Below the pieces are notes generated by a model. That model was not told the DNA's origin. It saw only the letters and a program-made list of their open reading frames with translations, and did not search any database. Below, in pieces: positions 1-12,428 of a stretch of DNA of 64,000 nucleotides. Where the stretch lies: assembly GCA_932521025.1 (NCBI GenBank), contig OW051471.1:2914001-2978000 (forward strand), in the 5' to 3' direction. The translations under genes and the position numbers were made by a program. Positions within the stretch are counted from its first letter, which is position 1; the number at the start of each line of letters is the position of its first letter. Source of the stretch: Oscheius onirici (Eukaryota > Nematoda > Chromadorea > Rhabditida > Rhabditidae).

Positions 1-34
1 TCTTTTCTATTTACTTATTCGATCATATTTGCAG

Positions 35-906
35 TCGATCAGTTATAATATGATCTCCGAGTTCACCGAAGCCCGATTCGTCATGGACAAGTATCTGAAA
101 GAGCGCTACATCAAAGATCCTCCTGCTGGTGATACTTGTACACTATCTTTTATTAGTTGTTTAGGCTTCGATGACGGTTTATGGTATCAGGCGTGCCGTG
201 AGAACCCTGATCCTGATCATTTGCTCCCTTTTCCGATTCGAGGATTCGAGCAGTTGCTTTCACGACAGAAAACCCAGAATAAAGAGGTTTTGTGTTAGTA
301 AACTATTAACTCTAGCTTTATAGACGGACATTGCGAACAAGGTAGTTGATAATTTGATTGTTCGGCTGAGGACTTTGGAATCTCAAGGAGAACTCACATC
401 TGTAAAAGTCTCCCAGCAGAAAGTGGTCCAGAAACAACTCGCACACAGACTTCTCAGGTAAAGGTTTTATTAGACCCACCTGTGTATTTCCAGAATCCTG
501 AGCATGCAGCTGATTCAACAGCGCATCAGCCATCCCATTGAGTCCACAGAAGAAAACATCCAGGCAGCTTTGGAGATTCTAAGTGTACGTCTAAATGGGC
601 CTCTTCAAATCAAAGTTTCTGTTCATCTGTTCGATTTCGCAACCTACTTTTAGGAGAGACTCGTTGAATTGACTGCGGCTGTTCAAGATGAAACAAGCGA
701 ACTCAGAACCAAGATTGAATCCTCAAGACAAATTAGTCTTCCCGAATCGGATGTTCAACAACTGCAAAAGTATTCCTTCTTAAAACGTGTTAAATTCGAT
801 TCTTTTCAGGTATCTTACAAGCTGCCAAGATGGTCTTGAAAGTCTTTCTAATATTGTGCGCGACAATATTTCTCAATTGAATCGAATTTCTTCATCTATG
901 GAATAA
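35..906 (+). CDS. npp-1: Nup54-type nucleoporin, C-terminal part (5' end outside window)
   Basis: Nup54 is an FG-nucleoporin of the central transport channel (Nup62-58-54 complex); its C-terminal alpha-helical region builds the coiled-coil core. Six exons can be phased: 35-128, 165-286, 324-457, 494-584, 654-769 and 810-906. The protein shows the family features GFDDGLWYQA..NPDPDHL, a helical stretch with SHPIESTEENIQAAL, then ERLVEL, and a C-terminal LQKYLTSCQDGLESL corresponding to the family's 'LKQQQEGLSHL' region. The first two introns are only 36 and 37 bp. The 36-bp one (129-164) has no in-frame stop, so read-through would add 12 residues. The N-terminal FG region lies upstream of the window. 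Identification rests on remembered family sequence; npp-1 is the C. elegans name. Confidence 0.85.
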
Positions 907-1039
907 TTTTACATTACGAGTTGTTGATCTTCCTGCTTTCCCACATTTGAGCAAAGCATTCCATCGATAATTGTTGTGCAGTAATCGTAGCTCCAAGATT
1001 TGTGTTGATTTCGAACAGTATGAAATTGATCGATCAGCC

Positions 1040-1438
1040 TTAGACATGTGCGCTTGGACCGGCTGGGAAAAAAATTGCCTGCAGTGTGGCGGGCAAAAGA
1101 AATTCCGCACGCTTTTTTTCTGGGGTTTTTGTGTTTCCCCAGTCATTGTGAACAAAGACCAGCTAGTATAGAAAAAAGTTAGGCACAAAAAGATGAATCC
1201 GCAAAGAAAATGGAAGTTTCGTACGAAAAACACGAATTTTGTCGATTTTTTTCGCGAATTTCGTCTTATTTTTCGTTTTTCTTTGCGGATTTGTATTTTT
1301 TTGCTTAACTTTTTCTGTGCTAGTCGGTATTTGTTCACAATGACTGGGGAAACACAAAAAACTCAGAAAATAAGCGTGCTGAATTTCTTTTGCCCGCCGC
1401 ACTGAAGGCGTTTTTTTTTCCAAGCGCACATGTCTAAT
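1040..1438. repeat. Foldback (near-palindromic) element, about 400 bp
   Basis: The two halves are imperfect reverse complements over nearly the whole length. The left end TTAGACATGTGCGCTTGG (about 1040) matches the right end read on the other strand (about 1421-1438), followed by paired segments around GGCGGGCAAAAGAAATT, GTGTTTCCCCAGTCATTGTG and AATCCGCAAAGAAAA. The centre is near 1239. No transposase is present. This is a MITE-like foldback or a pair of inverted copies. Confidence 0.85.
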
Positions 1439-1890
1439 CAGCCTACAAAGAACAAGATTGTTTTCGAGGATTCAGATAGTTCCAAAGGTTTCTTTTCAAA
1501 AAATGCTATATTGCGGTTCTCTTACAGGCGTCTGATAAATCCTCAATTATTTGACGATGAAGACGAAATTGAGTTTGAACTCCCATGTCGATTGGATAGT
1601 CGAAAAGGGGCAAAGTTGATGAAGATGGAGACACAGTTCGGGGATTCTCGCTTCAAAATGGATAACAAATTCATTTCGAGTGATAGCGAAGAACGATGAT
1701 TGTCGAGTGTACAGTTACATAGAGACGTTGAAAAGGAGACCTCGTCGTTTTGACAGAAAACGGCTAAAATGGGATATTTATAGAAAAGGGAGTCAAGAGA
1801 CCTCCGATGATGGCGAAGAAGAGAGACAGTTTCATGGCTTGAAGTATTATAGAATGAAAGAGAATCAGATGTATGTCTGTTTGTAGAAAG
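1430..1890 (+). pseudogene. NOL8-like C-terminal fragment, probably decayed
   Basis: The reading frame from 1430 to 1699 contains KIVFEDSDSS, LFDDEDEIEFEL, GAKLMKMETQFGDSRFKMD and FISSDSEER. This matches the C-terminal signature of nucleolar protein NOL8 (LFDD..., KLM.LQ.RFGTD.RF.MD.RFLESDSEE). Immediately after SDSEE the frame meets a stop (TGA at 1697). A second frame (1680-1886) stays open with acidic and basic residues, but I cannot join the two by a canonical intron. No RRM domain is found upstream, and the first ATG lies within the right arm of the foldback element. It reads as a truncated, frame-broken NOL8 relic. A terminal exon of an unusual gene cannot be excluded. No convincing gene is seen from 1891 to 2452. 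Confidence 0.5.
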
Positions 1891-2452
1891 ACTGAGAAAA
1901 TCTTACAGACGCATTTTGGCTGGGAGCTGAGAGTTGTTTTCTGAGCATTGGTACACAGATCGGTGTTTATGAGACATTGTACGTTGCCTCATCTGCCACT
2001 GTTTTGTTCGACCTGTATCAAAAAGGCTAAGTGAACAACGAAGAATCAGCCATTCACACTCGGGTAAAGATTGATTCTGTACTTCTACATAGCTGCTAAA
2101 GAGTCTTCCCTGCTTCATGCTACCTGATTATTAGTCAAATCACTGCGGTTTTGTGCCAGAAGAGAGCCATCCTTTTATCCCAAATGAGAAGCAAGGACAA
2201 GTAACTTTACTGCAGCTCTATAAGATTGACGTTAGCTGCAAAATTATCTCTTCTTCTGTTCCTTACGTCTGTCAGAGCCGAGTTATCAAAACAAGAAGAT
2301 GAAACCTTGACCAAGAAGTTACACAGTATTCCCTGAATCTCTCGAGGTTCAAATCGAATCGAACGGAAGACACTCGAAACGAGAAGATGGACAACGAGAC
2401 CATGAACATGCTGATTGTATGAACCGGCTTTATTTGCACATGTCTGTATATT

Positions 2453-3591
2453 CTACGTTTTGACCAGAGAAGACAGCCCGCTTTGAATGAGCCTCGAGGC
2501 TCGAAGCTTTAGAGCTGCTGCTGGAGACGAGGCGACCGCTTCGGACATCTGGAAATTGTGATTCTTTACGGGAAAACCGGCTTTTAATTAAAAAAAAAGA
2601 AACGCTTAAATTTACCATATCTGGAGATTTATTCGTCAGAATCTTGATTCTTCGCTGCCAAACGGCCACTTTGTTGATGACGTTGAGAAGAGGACAGAAC
2701 CATCGATGGGAGCGGACGGCATCGAACTTCTTGTCCTCCCTAAGAGTTATTTAAGAATTTTATGCTAAAAAAGCTTACAGAACGAGACATTCTCTATTAC
2801 ACAGTCCACAGTACATGTTGACGCTTCCCCAAGGCGTTACGGTCATTTCCCAGTAGAGACAGGCCAATATCAGATGGTCCCTGTGTCCCGGGTGCTCCAG
2901 ATGACCCAATTTGTCGAATTCGTCGTTCTAAATGTGTTTTTTTTTCGGGTAAAAGTAGGTAAAGTTACATGTTCCAGAAGAAGAGGAGTGCTGTAGCTAG
3001 TGGAGAGGTCCGTCAGATCTTGTTCGACGTGATGGTAATTCCAGTAGAGCTCGTGAAAGTCGACTTTTATAGAGCGGAAGACGCAGGTCAGATTGTGGGC
3101 GTCGATTATTTCTTTGCGGATCGCTCTGGAAGATGTTTTTGCTGTAAAAAGGTTGATTTTTTTTATGGACAGCAAAAAAAATGATAATGACCGTACTTAG
3201 CAGATTTGATCCTCAGCAAGGCGTCGTCTTGTGAAACAGCCACCTCCGGCGACATCTTCTTCTCGCAAATACTGCACTCGACACACGATTGTCGCATATC
3301 GGAGTCGCGAAATAGTTCTCGCCAGCCTCGTTGTGCCAATTCTCGGGGATTAATTTCGCTAGTGGCCCATGCATCCATCTGGAGACGTGAATTTATAGGA
3401 GAGATGCTAAAAAATACCGAGAACGTCTTCAAGTTTGCCTTGTACTGCTGCAGAAAGGCGATAGTGTCCGGCTTCTGACGTTTCTGGGCTAGATGATGGT
3501 CTTTTAATAGTACTTCCAGGCTCTCCCTTGCTCTTCGCTTCAAAACGTGCGAAATATCCTTTTCGGAGCTAGTAGAAGGAACTGTGAACAT
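2453..3591 (-). CDS. C3HC-type zinc-finger protein, NIPA/ZC3HC1-like
   Basis: Six exons (3591-3418, 3378-3197, 3125-2969, 2927-2779, 2739-2616, 2548-2453) give 293 aa with consistent phases. The N-terminal module has the conserved W...RELAQRGW, then CSICEK (C-x2-C) and AHNLTC (H-x3-C), the zinc-ligand pattern of the C3HC/BIR-like fold. The second module has LACLYWEM, MYCGLCNREC and the conserved SHRWFCPL. ZC3HC1/NIPA proteins are nuclear; the vertebrate one has been linked to F-box function and to the nuclear basket (family knowledge). The start ATG at 3591 follows an AG acceptor (TTTGCAG), consistent with trans-splicing or a 5' UTR intron. It is shorter than vertebrate ZC3HC1 (about 500 aa). 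Confidence 0.8.
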
Positions 3592-5792
3592 CTTCTGCAA
3601 ATGAGTTGTTGTGAAAACAATCTGGAAGAAATGAAACCAGAAAGAAAACGAAGAACACGGCGTTTCAAAACAGTGGAAACGGCATGTACACTTTTTTTCG
3701 CGCTAATTTGAGAAACCACTGGCGGCAATTCAAAATTTCCAGATTTATTTTCATTCTGGATTAATATCGCTTGAAAGCATCCATTTTTCGACGTTTATAT
3801 GTCCTTTTCCTAAACCAGCTCAGTATAGCTGCATGAATGACAAAAAAATCGTCTAACCCTACAAGGAACGAGATCTTTCGGAATCTAGGCATTTTCACCA
3901 AAATTTTTACAGTCCTCTCATCAGATTCAGGTTCTTCATCACTGGAATATCATTTTCTTAGCATTTGGACGTCTCACGTAGTATAAATGCAGCAGAATTT
4001 GTTTTTAGTTCTTATTTGAGGCAAAGTTGGTTTTCCTCTTTAGCAACTTCTTCACTATGTTCAATCACGCGAAATTGAGGAGAAAAGAGTAAAAAAAGAA
4101 TCATTTGCTAGGTTAGAACAACCTAGAAATCACGTTTGAATCGCTCGCCAGAGGAATACAGTAGGCGCTTACTGTAGTATACTGTAATAATGAAACTGGG
4201 CGGCATTACGTCTCATTCAAACAGGTGTACACGTTGTTGAAACGCCGTGAGAAAGTAATTGTGGAAAAAAAGAAATCGCAGTTTCAGTAGTTTGAAACCC
4301 CGCTTTTTTGAGAGTACTGTAACTGGGTCACACTGTGAAAACTTTGGTCCCGTAACGGAAATATAAAATTAGCTTCAAGCATCCTAAAAATTTCCCGTCT
4401 TTTTTTTTCATTTCTTCTCTCCAATTGATATTTGCAAAAAGTTGAAACTTACGCCGTTCGATATCGATTCTACCTGTTCGAGCAGCAACATTTTATAACC
4501 TTCAGAAAATTTATTTCCAGCTAGAAAAGGCTAAATTGAAAAAGGCATGCTTATAGTCTACCTTTACCCTCTCTCACGGCCAAAGTTATCAGTTCTATGC
4601 ATCTAGTGACGTCTCATTCAATTACCGAGCCTGATAAAAAGTTGAATTTCAATCAGTTCTAGTCAGTAAAGTTGTAAAAAAAGGAAATCAAGGTTTTATA
4701 CGTGTTGTAGGTTCCCTTACGCTGACAGTTATCGAATTTATGGGAGAGATGCTAAAAAATTGTCGGTCCTAGAGCCGAATGCTTCCAGTAAAAATATGGA
4801 CTGTCGGAAAGATGAAAAGCGTCGACATAATGCCCCGTTTGAAAACTAAACCCTTCCTCCTGGCCTCAAAGGACTGCTTACTTAGGTTCAAGCAGACTGG
4901 GTCTTGGACCGATCATGAAGGAGCGAATAGAATGAACCCCGGCGGCCAGGCGCCGCCCATTTTGCTCTGTCACATTCCCATCCCCCTCCGGGTCCTAGTC
5001 AAATTCTCAATCGATATCGTCAGTAGCTTTTCCCTCCAAATTTCTCAGATATTGACCGTTTTCCCACCATTTTTGGCCCCTTAATCTTTTGTACTTTGAC
5101 GCCTGACCATTGTTTGCTACCCGGGCAAAATTGATCGAGAACATTCGCGAACGCTTCTTCCGCGTGTTAACTACGTTTTAACTATTGTTCTTGCCACAAA
5201 ACGTGATGTTTTCACAGGGAAGATAGACTGAATCGCTTAGATACTGTTCAATCATGGTGACTGGAAGCTAGTAAGCTGTTTGTTTGCTGCTCAGCTGCCT
5301 CATTTGCATTGTTTTTGCTGGAAAAACGTTGTGAGTATCCGTCTGAGCATTCGAGAATTCCACACTATTAATTTTTCAGCAGATAGGCGTAAAATGATGT
5401 CCAGAAGCCCAGGATTCTCTTTTTCAAGGGTCGGCATTCTTGTGCGCGTTTTCAAGGGTTTTCGGCCTTTGGGGAGCCATTTCGGTTCGGATCAATTTGA
5501 TAGCCTTTCCAAGATGTCAAGCAGAAGTCGTTGAATTTTCAGCAGATTGACATATTGTTCAGAAGACCATCATTTCCAAGTTTTCGAGGTTTTAGCCCTC
5601 ACAGACCATTCACAATGCTACGCTGTTTATCGTCACGTTTTCACCCACTTTTTCTCTCCACATCATTTACACTCATCAATAATTCTTTTTTTTAATTTTC
5701 TTCTTTTCCTCGATTTCTTTACAAAAAGCTTTCACTTTCAGGCTTCACCGCTTCGCAAAACTAACTCTTCCGTTTCTCAATTGTCAGCGGCT
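3592..5792. other. Intergenic, between divergent ZC3HC1-like and CNOT4 genes
   Basis: This is AT-rich DNA with no convincing gene. It contains a short duplicate of sequence found in the first intron of the zinc-finger gene: GGAGAGATGCTAAAAAAT occurs near 3399 and near 4743. TACTGTA-rich repeat fragments lie near 4170 and 4310. Open stretches at 5280-5534 and 5547-5792 probably include 5' UTR exons of the CNOT4 gene, because a TTTCAG acceptor sits about 50 bp before its ATG. Confidence 0.5.
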
Positions 5793-8700
5793 ATGTCTTG
5801 CAGTAGTGATGATCAATCCGACAAGGAGGTTGGAACAAAAATTAGAACCGGGGAGACTAACTAAGCAAAATTACAGTGCCCTCTTTGCATGGAAGCTCTC
5901 GAGGTGGACGATATCGACTTCTATCCCTGCAAGTGCGAATACCAGGTACATTTGTTTAAAACCTTTTTTTTACCAAAAGGCTTAAATCCATCGAAAAAGT
6001 TGTCTGGTAGCTGTATTTTTGTGCTGAACATAATTCAAGCGCTAGGAGAGCCTATAATGCCTATTCTTCAAGTCAGACGTGAATCTTTCCGTTGTGAAAC
6101 CCGCCGTTACAAATGTAGCTTGAAAAAAAAACGTTGGATACTGTCAAGCCAACCATAAATTTGAATTTTTAAAGCAAGTGGGTAACTGCTGCGCCAGTGC
6201 GAGCAAGCTGGTGCGCAGCGGACTCAAAAATTTCAGGCAAACTGGGGTTTTAACTGCTTTTTTCTCGTTTTCGTCTGTTCTCATGATGTTTATCGTAAAA
6301 AGCATGTCGCAAATAGCCAGTGGAAGACAAAAATGGAAGAAAATACTTTGAAATGAATGAAAATGGGCGGTTTTTCATATTTTTGGGTAAAAAAGGCCGT
6401 TTCAACGCTAAATTGACTTTTTTCTTTTATTCTTTTGCTATTTCTCGTTGTATTATGTCAGAAGGATTGATTTATTTGGTGAAATAGATAGGAAAGGAAA
6501 GAAATTTGATGAAAAAACGATTTCTCTATTTTTGGAATAAAAATCTTTTGAAAAGCTGCACAAAAATACGGTAGAATCAGCCCGCCTATTTCCGTAGTTA
6601 CCCACTCGCTTTAACCCACTTAGTTCTAAACTGCTTGGCTGAGTATCCAACGTTCATACTAGGTTCAAACCTGAAGGCCGGATGACCGTAAGCATATAAT
6701 TTCTGCCTCAAAACTCAGTTGCGGCGTTTCACACTAAAGTTGGATACTCAGTCAAGTTACGCAGCCAAATTCGAACATTGACTATCTAACGTTTACTGTG
6801 TGAAATCAAAGCAAATGGAAGCATTTGCCTAGCTAGCTGTGCATTCTAAATATTCAAATATTTGTGTTTGTGAGACCGCTTTACCAAAGTTTTTAATTCG
6901 AAATGGAAAAATTCGTTTTCTGGTTTAAAAATACCTTCCCTGTAGCTCCTTTTCTGAGACTTACGAGAAAAAAGTTTCTTTTCCAGATTTGTCGATTTTG
7001 CTGGCACCGCTTGAAAAACGACGAGAATGGCCTGTGTCCTGCTTGTCGCCAGCCATACCCGGAGGATCCGGTCAATTTCAAGCCTCTCAGCTCGGCTGAC
7101 CTTCAGAGAATAAAGGACGAGAAGAAGATGAAACTGCAGGCCGAAAAGATGAGAATATCGGAATCGAGGAAACATTTGGCCAGTTATCGGGTCCTCCAAA
7201 AGGTTATTTTTGCCCTTTTTGGCCATAAACTCGAAAAATTATAGAATTTGGTCTACGTTGTTGGTCTCTCGACAAAGTTTGCCAACGAAGAAGTACTGAG
7301 GAAGCTGGAGCACTTTGGCAAATTCGGCAAAATACTCAAGGCAAGTTTCGCCAACCAAAAAAGGGCGAACATACGACCAAAACCGGTCCATAGCATCCAA
7401 CCATAAACAACACACACTTTCTAAACGATGCCAATCCATGTTCTGTGACCGGCTTTACCAATCGGGGAAATCGGCTGGCAGAGGGGTGAAAAAAAGCAAA
7501 GATCACTGCGATTGTGATTTTTTGACAGCGGGGTGGTCAAGTTGTTTGGTTTAGGTCATGTGATCTTTTGGCTATGGTGTATTATTGAAGACATTGCTGC
7601 CGTCTGTCTAGCCTAGACCAAGTTGACTAGTCTTCCTTCTAGTCTGTTTTGAGTAAAAAAAAATCGATCGAAAACGTCAGCTTTCTAAATAGCCTCCGAC
7701 CCATGCAACCCATGCAGCCAGTATTTTGTAACCGTGTTCGCAGTTTGCAAAAAGCTCAGCACGCTGCTTACTAACGGTTCCGGCTCGGGCACACCCGGCG
7801 TTTACAAAACCGGCCGTCACATGTAAAAAAACTAAATCATCTCTAGTTTTAATACTATTTGTACTTCTTTCAAAAAAAACCTAATAAATTCTGGTCAAAA
7901 CATTACAATATTTCTCGTTTCCAGATAGTTCTCGGCACCTCTCCGATTCTGAATCTCCCGGCACATCTGCAACCGAGTCATACGGCCTACATCACGTATA
8001 ACAAGGTGGAAGAGGCGCTCAGAGCCATACAGGTACTTTTCTTCTACTTCTTTTAAGGCAAAAATCAAATTCAGGGTGTAAATAACACAATTTTGGACGG
8101 TCGAATGATCAAGGCCTCGCTCGGAACAACGAAATATTGTTCTTCATTTTTGCGGAGTCAGACCTGTGGCAAGCCTGTAAGTCCTTATCTTATGTTCCCC
8201 TTCATTTGCCAATTATAGGAGTGTATGTATTTACACGACATTGCTGATAATGACATAAGCTTCACGAAAGAGGATATGCACGCTGGAAAACATTCGGATT
8301 ACGAGAGAAGGCTCATCGACGCTATGATCGCTCGAAGGCAGGCCATGGAACGCCGGCAAATGGCCATGGCAAACTCAAAGTATGATCAGAACGGAACAGA
8401 TTACGGCGAAGACGGACTGCTGGATGAGGCTGAGACGGCGAACGGAATGGGAGATCTCGTACCGGAGAGACAAGATTCGCAAGAGAAGGAAAATATTCTG
8501 ATGGAGGAGACGACGAAGAGACAGAAGAACAAATACAGTAGCACGTCGCCACCGCCGAGACGGACGAGTCCTCCTGCGGATATCGATCACGACTCGTCTT
8601 ATTCGTCCATGAATGCGGATATTCTCGATCATCATGTGAGTTTCATTTTTTCAATTATCCCAAGCAGTTTTTTAACTGCCAAACATCATTGTGTCAGGGA

Positions 8701-11700
8701 AATCGTTGCTGTGAGAAGATCACTTGCCGATCGTCCATATTTAAACTTCTGACATGAAATGGGTTCCATTTTTGCATAAACGTCTAACGACGCCTACCTG
8801 TTCGTTTAGCTCAGTTGGTGGTCGGTCCGAGCACGGTTCAGAGATCTTTAGATTGACAATGAGCAAGTACATTATTTCTTTTTGGTCTTCGTCGTCCAAA
8901 TTACCGAGACGACACCGACTGACATCTCTAAGCGATATTTTTCCATGTCCAAAGTAGGAAAAGACTTTCCAATGTTCTTTGCCTAAAAACAAAACGGGGT
9001 TAGGGACTTTTCTTAGAAAAAAATTCTAAGAAAAGTCACACCGCAACTTTTCTTAGAAAAAAAAATTCTAAGAAAGGTTGCGGTCGAATTTGTTGACCGT
9101 TACTTCTTTTATATATTTTTTTTGGTAAAGTAGTCGCCGTGTGATTACAAGCAGAGTACCATAAAAATATTTTGGAAAAAATTCGAAAGAAAACCACGCC
9201 ATAATTTTCGGTAGAAAAATTTTTCTAAGAAAAGTAGCGGTAAACTTCAACCGTGACTTTTCTTAGAAAATTTTTCTAACAATAAGAAAAGTCCCTAACC
9301 CAAAAAACGGCTTAATACATACGAATTTTAAACCTTTCGCTTTGGGGAAAAAGCTATTGATTACACTTTGAATTTCAAATTGGCCAAAATAACCTCATTT
9401 TCAGCACTTGGAAGCAGACTTGTCGAAAGACATTTTGATGGGAGCACCTCCTGGCTTGTTGCCAACTCCTCCCGGTCTCGCACACTCGTCTTCAACTCAT
9501 TCTCTGACTGAATCTACTTCGAAACTACTCAGGTTTTTTTCTCTTTTCACCTCTTTTTATAATAAAATTCTTCCAGGTTGATGAATCTTTCGGAAGGAAG
9601 TGGTCGGGGATCCGTGCCGGCACCAGCACCGCAAGAAGAAGCTCCAGCCCCGTTGATGAATTGGCAGACGCTTCTGGGACTCTCTCCGCCTCAAGAACCG
9701 ATGAAATTTGCTCCAACGAGTCGGCTGGCCAGTCCTCCTCTCGGTCTAAATCCGCTCTTCGACGACGATCTCGGCTTTGACCCGTTCAACGAGTCGACAA
9801 AAGGCTTGGCGGCTTTGCTGGAGGAAGAGGAACGCGTGGATAGGCACAGACCTTCGTCACATAGCTTGTTGTACGTTTTTTGTACTTTCCCCATAAAAAG
9901 CTCAATGCAGACAACAACAGCATCAGCTCTACAATCAGAGCCTGCACAGACCCTTGTCAGATCTCTGGGCTTCTCCAAGTCTAGAAGTTGGTACTGCACA
10001 AACCAGTAGTGTCCAACCGAGCCGGTCTCATTCCACAGCATTCTCGGCAGCAGCGCCTTTCGACATGTTCGGTCTCACAAGCACAGCAAGTCATGTCAGT
10101 TTTCTATACGTTTTCTTGAAATAAGATTGCGAGAACAGCTTAAAAAAACATGTCATTTCCAGTCGAAAACACTAGTTACGTCAGTTTTCGACTTGTTGAC
10201 CTTCGAATACTCGTTTATATGGTTTCCTCGGATCTCGAAATATCACAAAATTTTGGTCTAGTTTTCAAGATAAAGGTGTCCTCTTTTCAGTTACCGACGT
10301 ATTCGCACAGCTACCACAACCAGCAGCCTCACAATCTCTCTAACAGCACACAGTACAACGACTATGGGACGCCGTCAGCACATCACCATCAACAGCAGCA
10401 ACATTTCCATCAACAGCGACAGATGAACAATTTTGCCCCGCCGCCGGGTCTTTCGGCTCCACAGGCCCGACAAGTTCCGACCTCGATCGAGGAATGGCAA
10501 CAAGGTCTCAAGGTTTGTTTTTCTAGTTTTGTAGCGATTTCGCAGCTTCATTTTTGCTCAGCTGTCCCTCTCGTCGAGTCATTTTTTGTGCCCCCGTCTC
10601 TGTTGGCGCTTAACCGAGAGCCATTGTTTACAGGACGGCGGCGCTAGCTGCGAAATCGGGGACCTGCATTTTATAAAAAGGACTTTGACGTTGTGGATGA
10701 GAGCCGAATGAAGTGTATTTTAATTGTATAGTTCCCGTCACAAACTTGGTGATAGTATGCGAACTCCCTACGTTCAAAATTCGCCTATTTTTGTCCTTTT
10801 TGTGATCTAAACTATTAAAAAGCTATGGTTTGTGGCTGACGCTGTCTGTTTGGATGTTTGTCCATGGCCACGAAAATCGTCGTAGCAAGTCAAGAGTTGT
10901 CAGGATTAGACAGCAAGTTACTTTTGCACTTTGGCTTTTACTGTTTAGAGGCAAGGAGAAAGCTTTAGAAAACGGTAAAGAGCAGTTTGTCGCTAAGACG
11001 CCGCCAGGCGACGAAGTCGACTGGTCCTCTTTTATTAAAACGCTAAGGCGACCCAAAGTGTATTTCGCACTTTTCACCCCATTGTGTACGTCAAAACGCT
11101 GATCTGAGGGCAATTGTTTCAACCAATTTTTGCGAGGAATCCGGCTACCACGTCCGTTTTCGAAATAATCCCCTTTTCACTGTTTTCAAGTCCCTCTATG
11201 GTTTGGCAGTGAAGCCGCAGGTAACAAGTTAGAACCTGTTATGCATAAGACGACAACTAATTTGGGAAGAGTTTGAAACCTGTTGTAAGAGTACTGAAAA
11301 GGGTGCGACGCCGCCAGGCGACGAAGTCGGCTGGTCTTATCGAAATCTCTTGAAAAACGAGCTATTTTACAACATTTCGCCGAAACAATTCAAACAGGGT
11401 AAAGCCTCCCGTAATATCCAAATTTTGACCTTCTGCTCAAACGAAGGCGAATTACGCTATCATCATCTTCAAAATTAAGCTATCCAAATGCTCGTTGTTT
11501 TTCTCCAATCCCGCTAGTCAAACTATGGCTCTTAGAAAGAATAAGTCTTGTTCTAAGTTTGTGGCGTGGTCCATCCAAAAAAAACTCTCCCCTCTCATCC
11601 GCAATGTCACCGTCCCCCCTAACCCCTTCAAAAAGGATTGTTCTAAAAATCTAATCTCCAGACATTTCAGGCTCTGCTGCCCAATGTCAATGTGCGTTTC

Positions 11701-11925
11701 GCGTCGGATCTCTCGGAACACCAGGCTCATCATCAGCGCTGGAACGGGCTGGGCCCACTATCCAGTGCTGCCTCTAGTCAACTCGGAGGAGGAGGACAGC
11801 CCAATTCTGTCGGCAATACATCTTCGTCGTCGAGCTATATGCATCATCCGATGATGAACGGTCACGGCGGACACCATCACATGATCCCGCCGCCTCCCGG
11901 CTTCACCTCCATCTCTAACCGCTAA
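5793..11925 (+). CDS. ntl-4: CNOT4/Not4 RING E3 ubiquitin ligase of the CCR4-NOT system
   Basis: Twelve exons encode 708 aa: 5793-5828, 5877-5945, 6987-7202, 7245-7340, 7925-8032, 8075-8176, 8219-8635, 9405-9532, 9577-9870, 9911-10094, 10291-10512 and 11671-11925. Order: a C4C4 RING (CPLCMEALEVDD, CRFCWHRLK, GLCPACRQPYPEDP), a charged linker with RKHLASYRVLQKNLVYVVGL, an RRM (FGKFGKILK, TAYITY, EALRAIQ), and a C3H1 finger (GTTKYCSSFL, CGKPECMYLHD). A low-complexity tail rich in Gln, His and Pro follows, ending with EEWQQGLKALLPNVNVRF, a conserved C-terminal motif of metazoan CNOT4. Not4 ubiquitinates ribosomal and other substrates in translation quality control and mRNA decay. Intron 4 (7341-7924) starts with GC, not GT (AAG|GCAAGT). 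Introns 2, 7 and 11 carry repeats. Start chosen at the MSCSSDD ATG because vertebrate CNOT4 also begins a few residues before the RING. Confidence 0.95.
6131..6655. repeat. Foldback element in CNOT4 intron 2
   Basis: Outer inverted arms are AACGTTGGATACT near 6131-6145 and AGTATCCAACGTT near 6640-6653. An inner pair is TTTAAAGCAAGTGGGTAACT (6168) against AGTTACCCACTCGCTTTAA (6596-6614). A third related TTGGATACTCAG follows near 6740. The TTGGATACTCAG..TACGCAGC unit recurs elsewhere in the window. Confidence 0.65.
8996..9303. repeat. Foldback element with GGGTTAGGGACTTTTCTTAG ends
   Basis: It lies in CNOT4 intron 7. The left end GGGTTAGGGACTTTTCTTAG pairs with the right end AAGAAAAGTCCCTAACCC. 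Several internal copies of CTTTTCTTAGAAAA and its complement make it a nested palindrome. No coding sequence. Confidence 0.8.
10990..11335. repeat. Direct repeat pair in CNOT4 intron 11
   Basis: GACGCCGCCAGGCGACGAAG followed by TCG(A/G)CTGGTC occurs near 10998 and again near 11308, about 310 bp apart. The surrounding intron (10513-11670) is otherwise without recognisable coding sequence. Confidence 0.7.
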
Positions 11926-12428
11926 AAGAGTATAGAACTTTGAGAGATTTGCCCCTCTCTGGATGAGATTGTGTTAGTTCTGTTTTTTAGTATTATTTCC
12001 CCCGTTCTCTTTATTTTGCTCCCCCGTCCTATAGGTTTTTATAAGAAAACTCATACTCTCTCATCCCGAGATTCCTTCTCTTTTCCTCGGTTTCTCTGAA
12101 TTTTTGCTCCTTTTTGTGAACAAAATTCTGAAAGTAGGAAATTTAGAGCTGGTGATGTAGTGAACAGACTACATTGCCATCTAAACTTTGAGTCTTTTCC
12201 CCGTGAGTCACCGAAACAGCCCTAATTTCGAGATTCCGAGTCTCTCTACTCTTCCCCTTAATTTTTGTCCCGAGGTGTCTGACTGTCCCCCTGGCGCGAA
12301 GTGTGTTCTTTGCGAAGAATAAAAACTTGTTGTGAGAAATCGATTTTGTTCTAGAAAAAGCGACGATTCTCGGGAAAAGTACTACTTTAAATGGCTTTTC
12401 GACTCCGTCAGTCAGTTCAAGTTCAAGA

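Noticed and set aside
892..1429. Open frames on both strands at 892-1338, 971-1171, 1163-1429 and 1193-1405
   Set aside because: They are the mirrored arms of the foldback element; overlapping frames on both strands arise from its palindromic structure.
1903..2118. Minus-strand frame of 71 codons between the NOL8 fragment and the zinc-finger gene
   Set aside because: No motif, no plausible splice partners, and codons without the bias of neighbouring genes.
6846..7226. Minus-strand 126-codon frame
   Set aside because: It is the exact antisense of CNOT4 exon 3 and its flanks.
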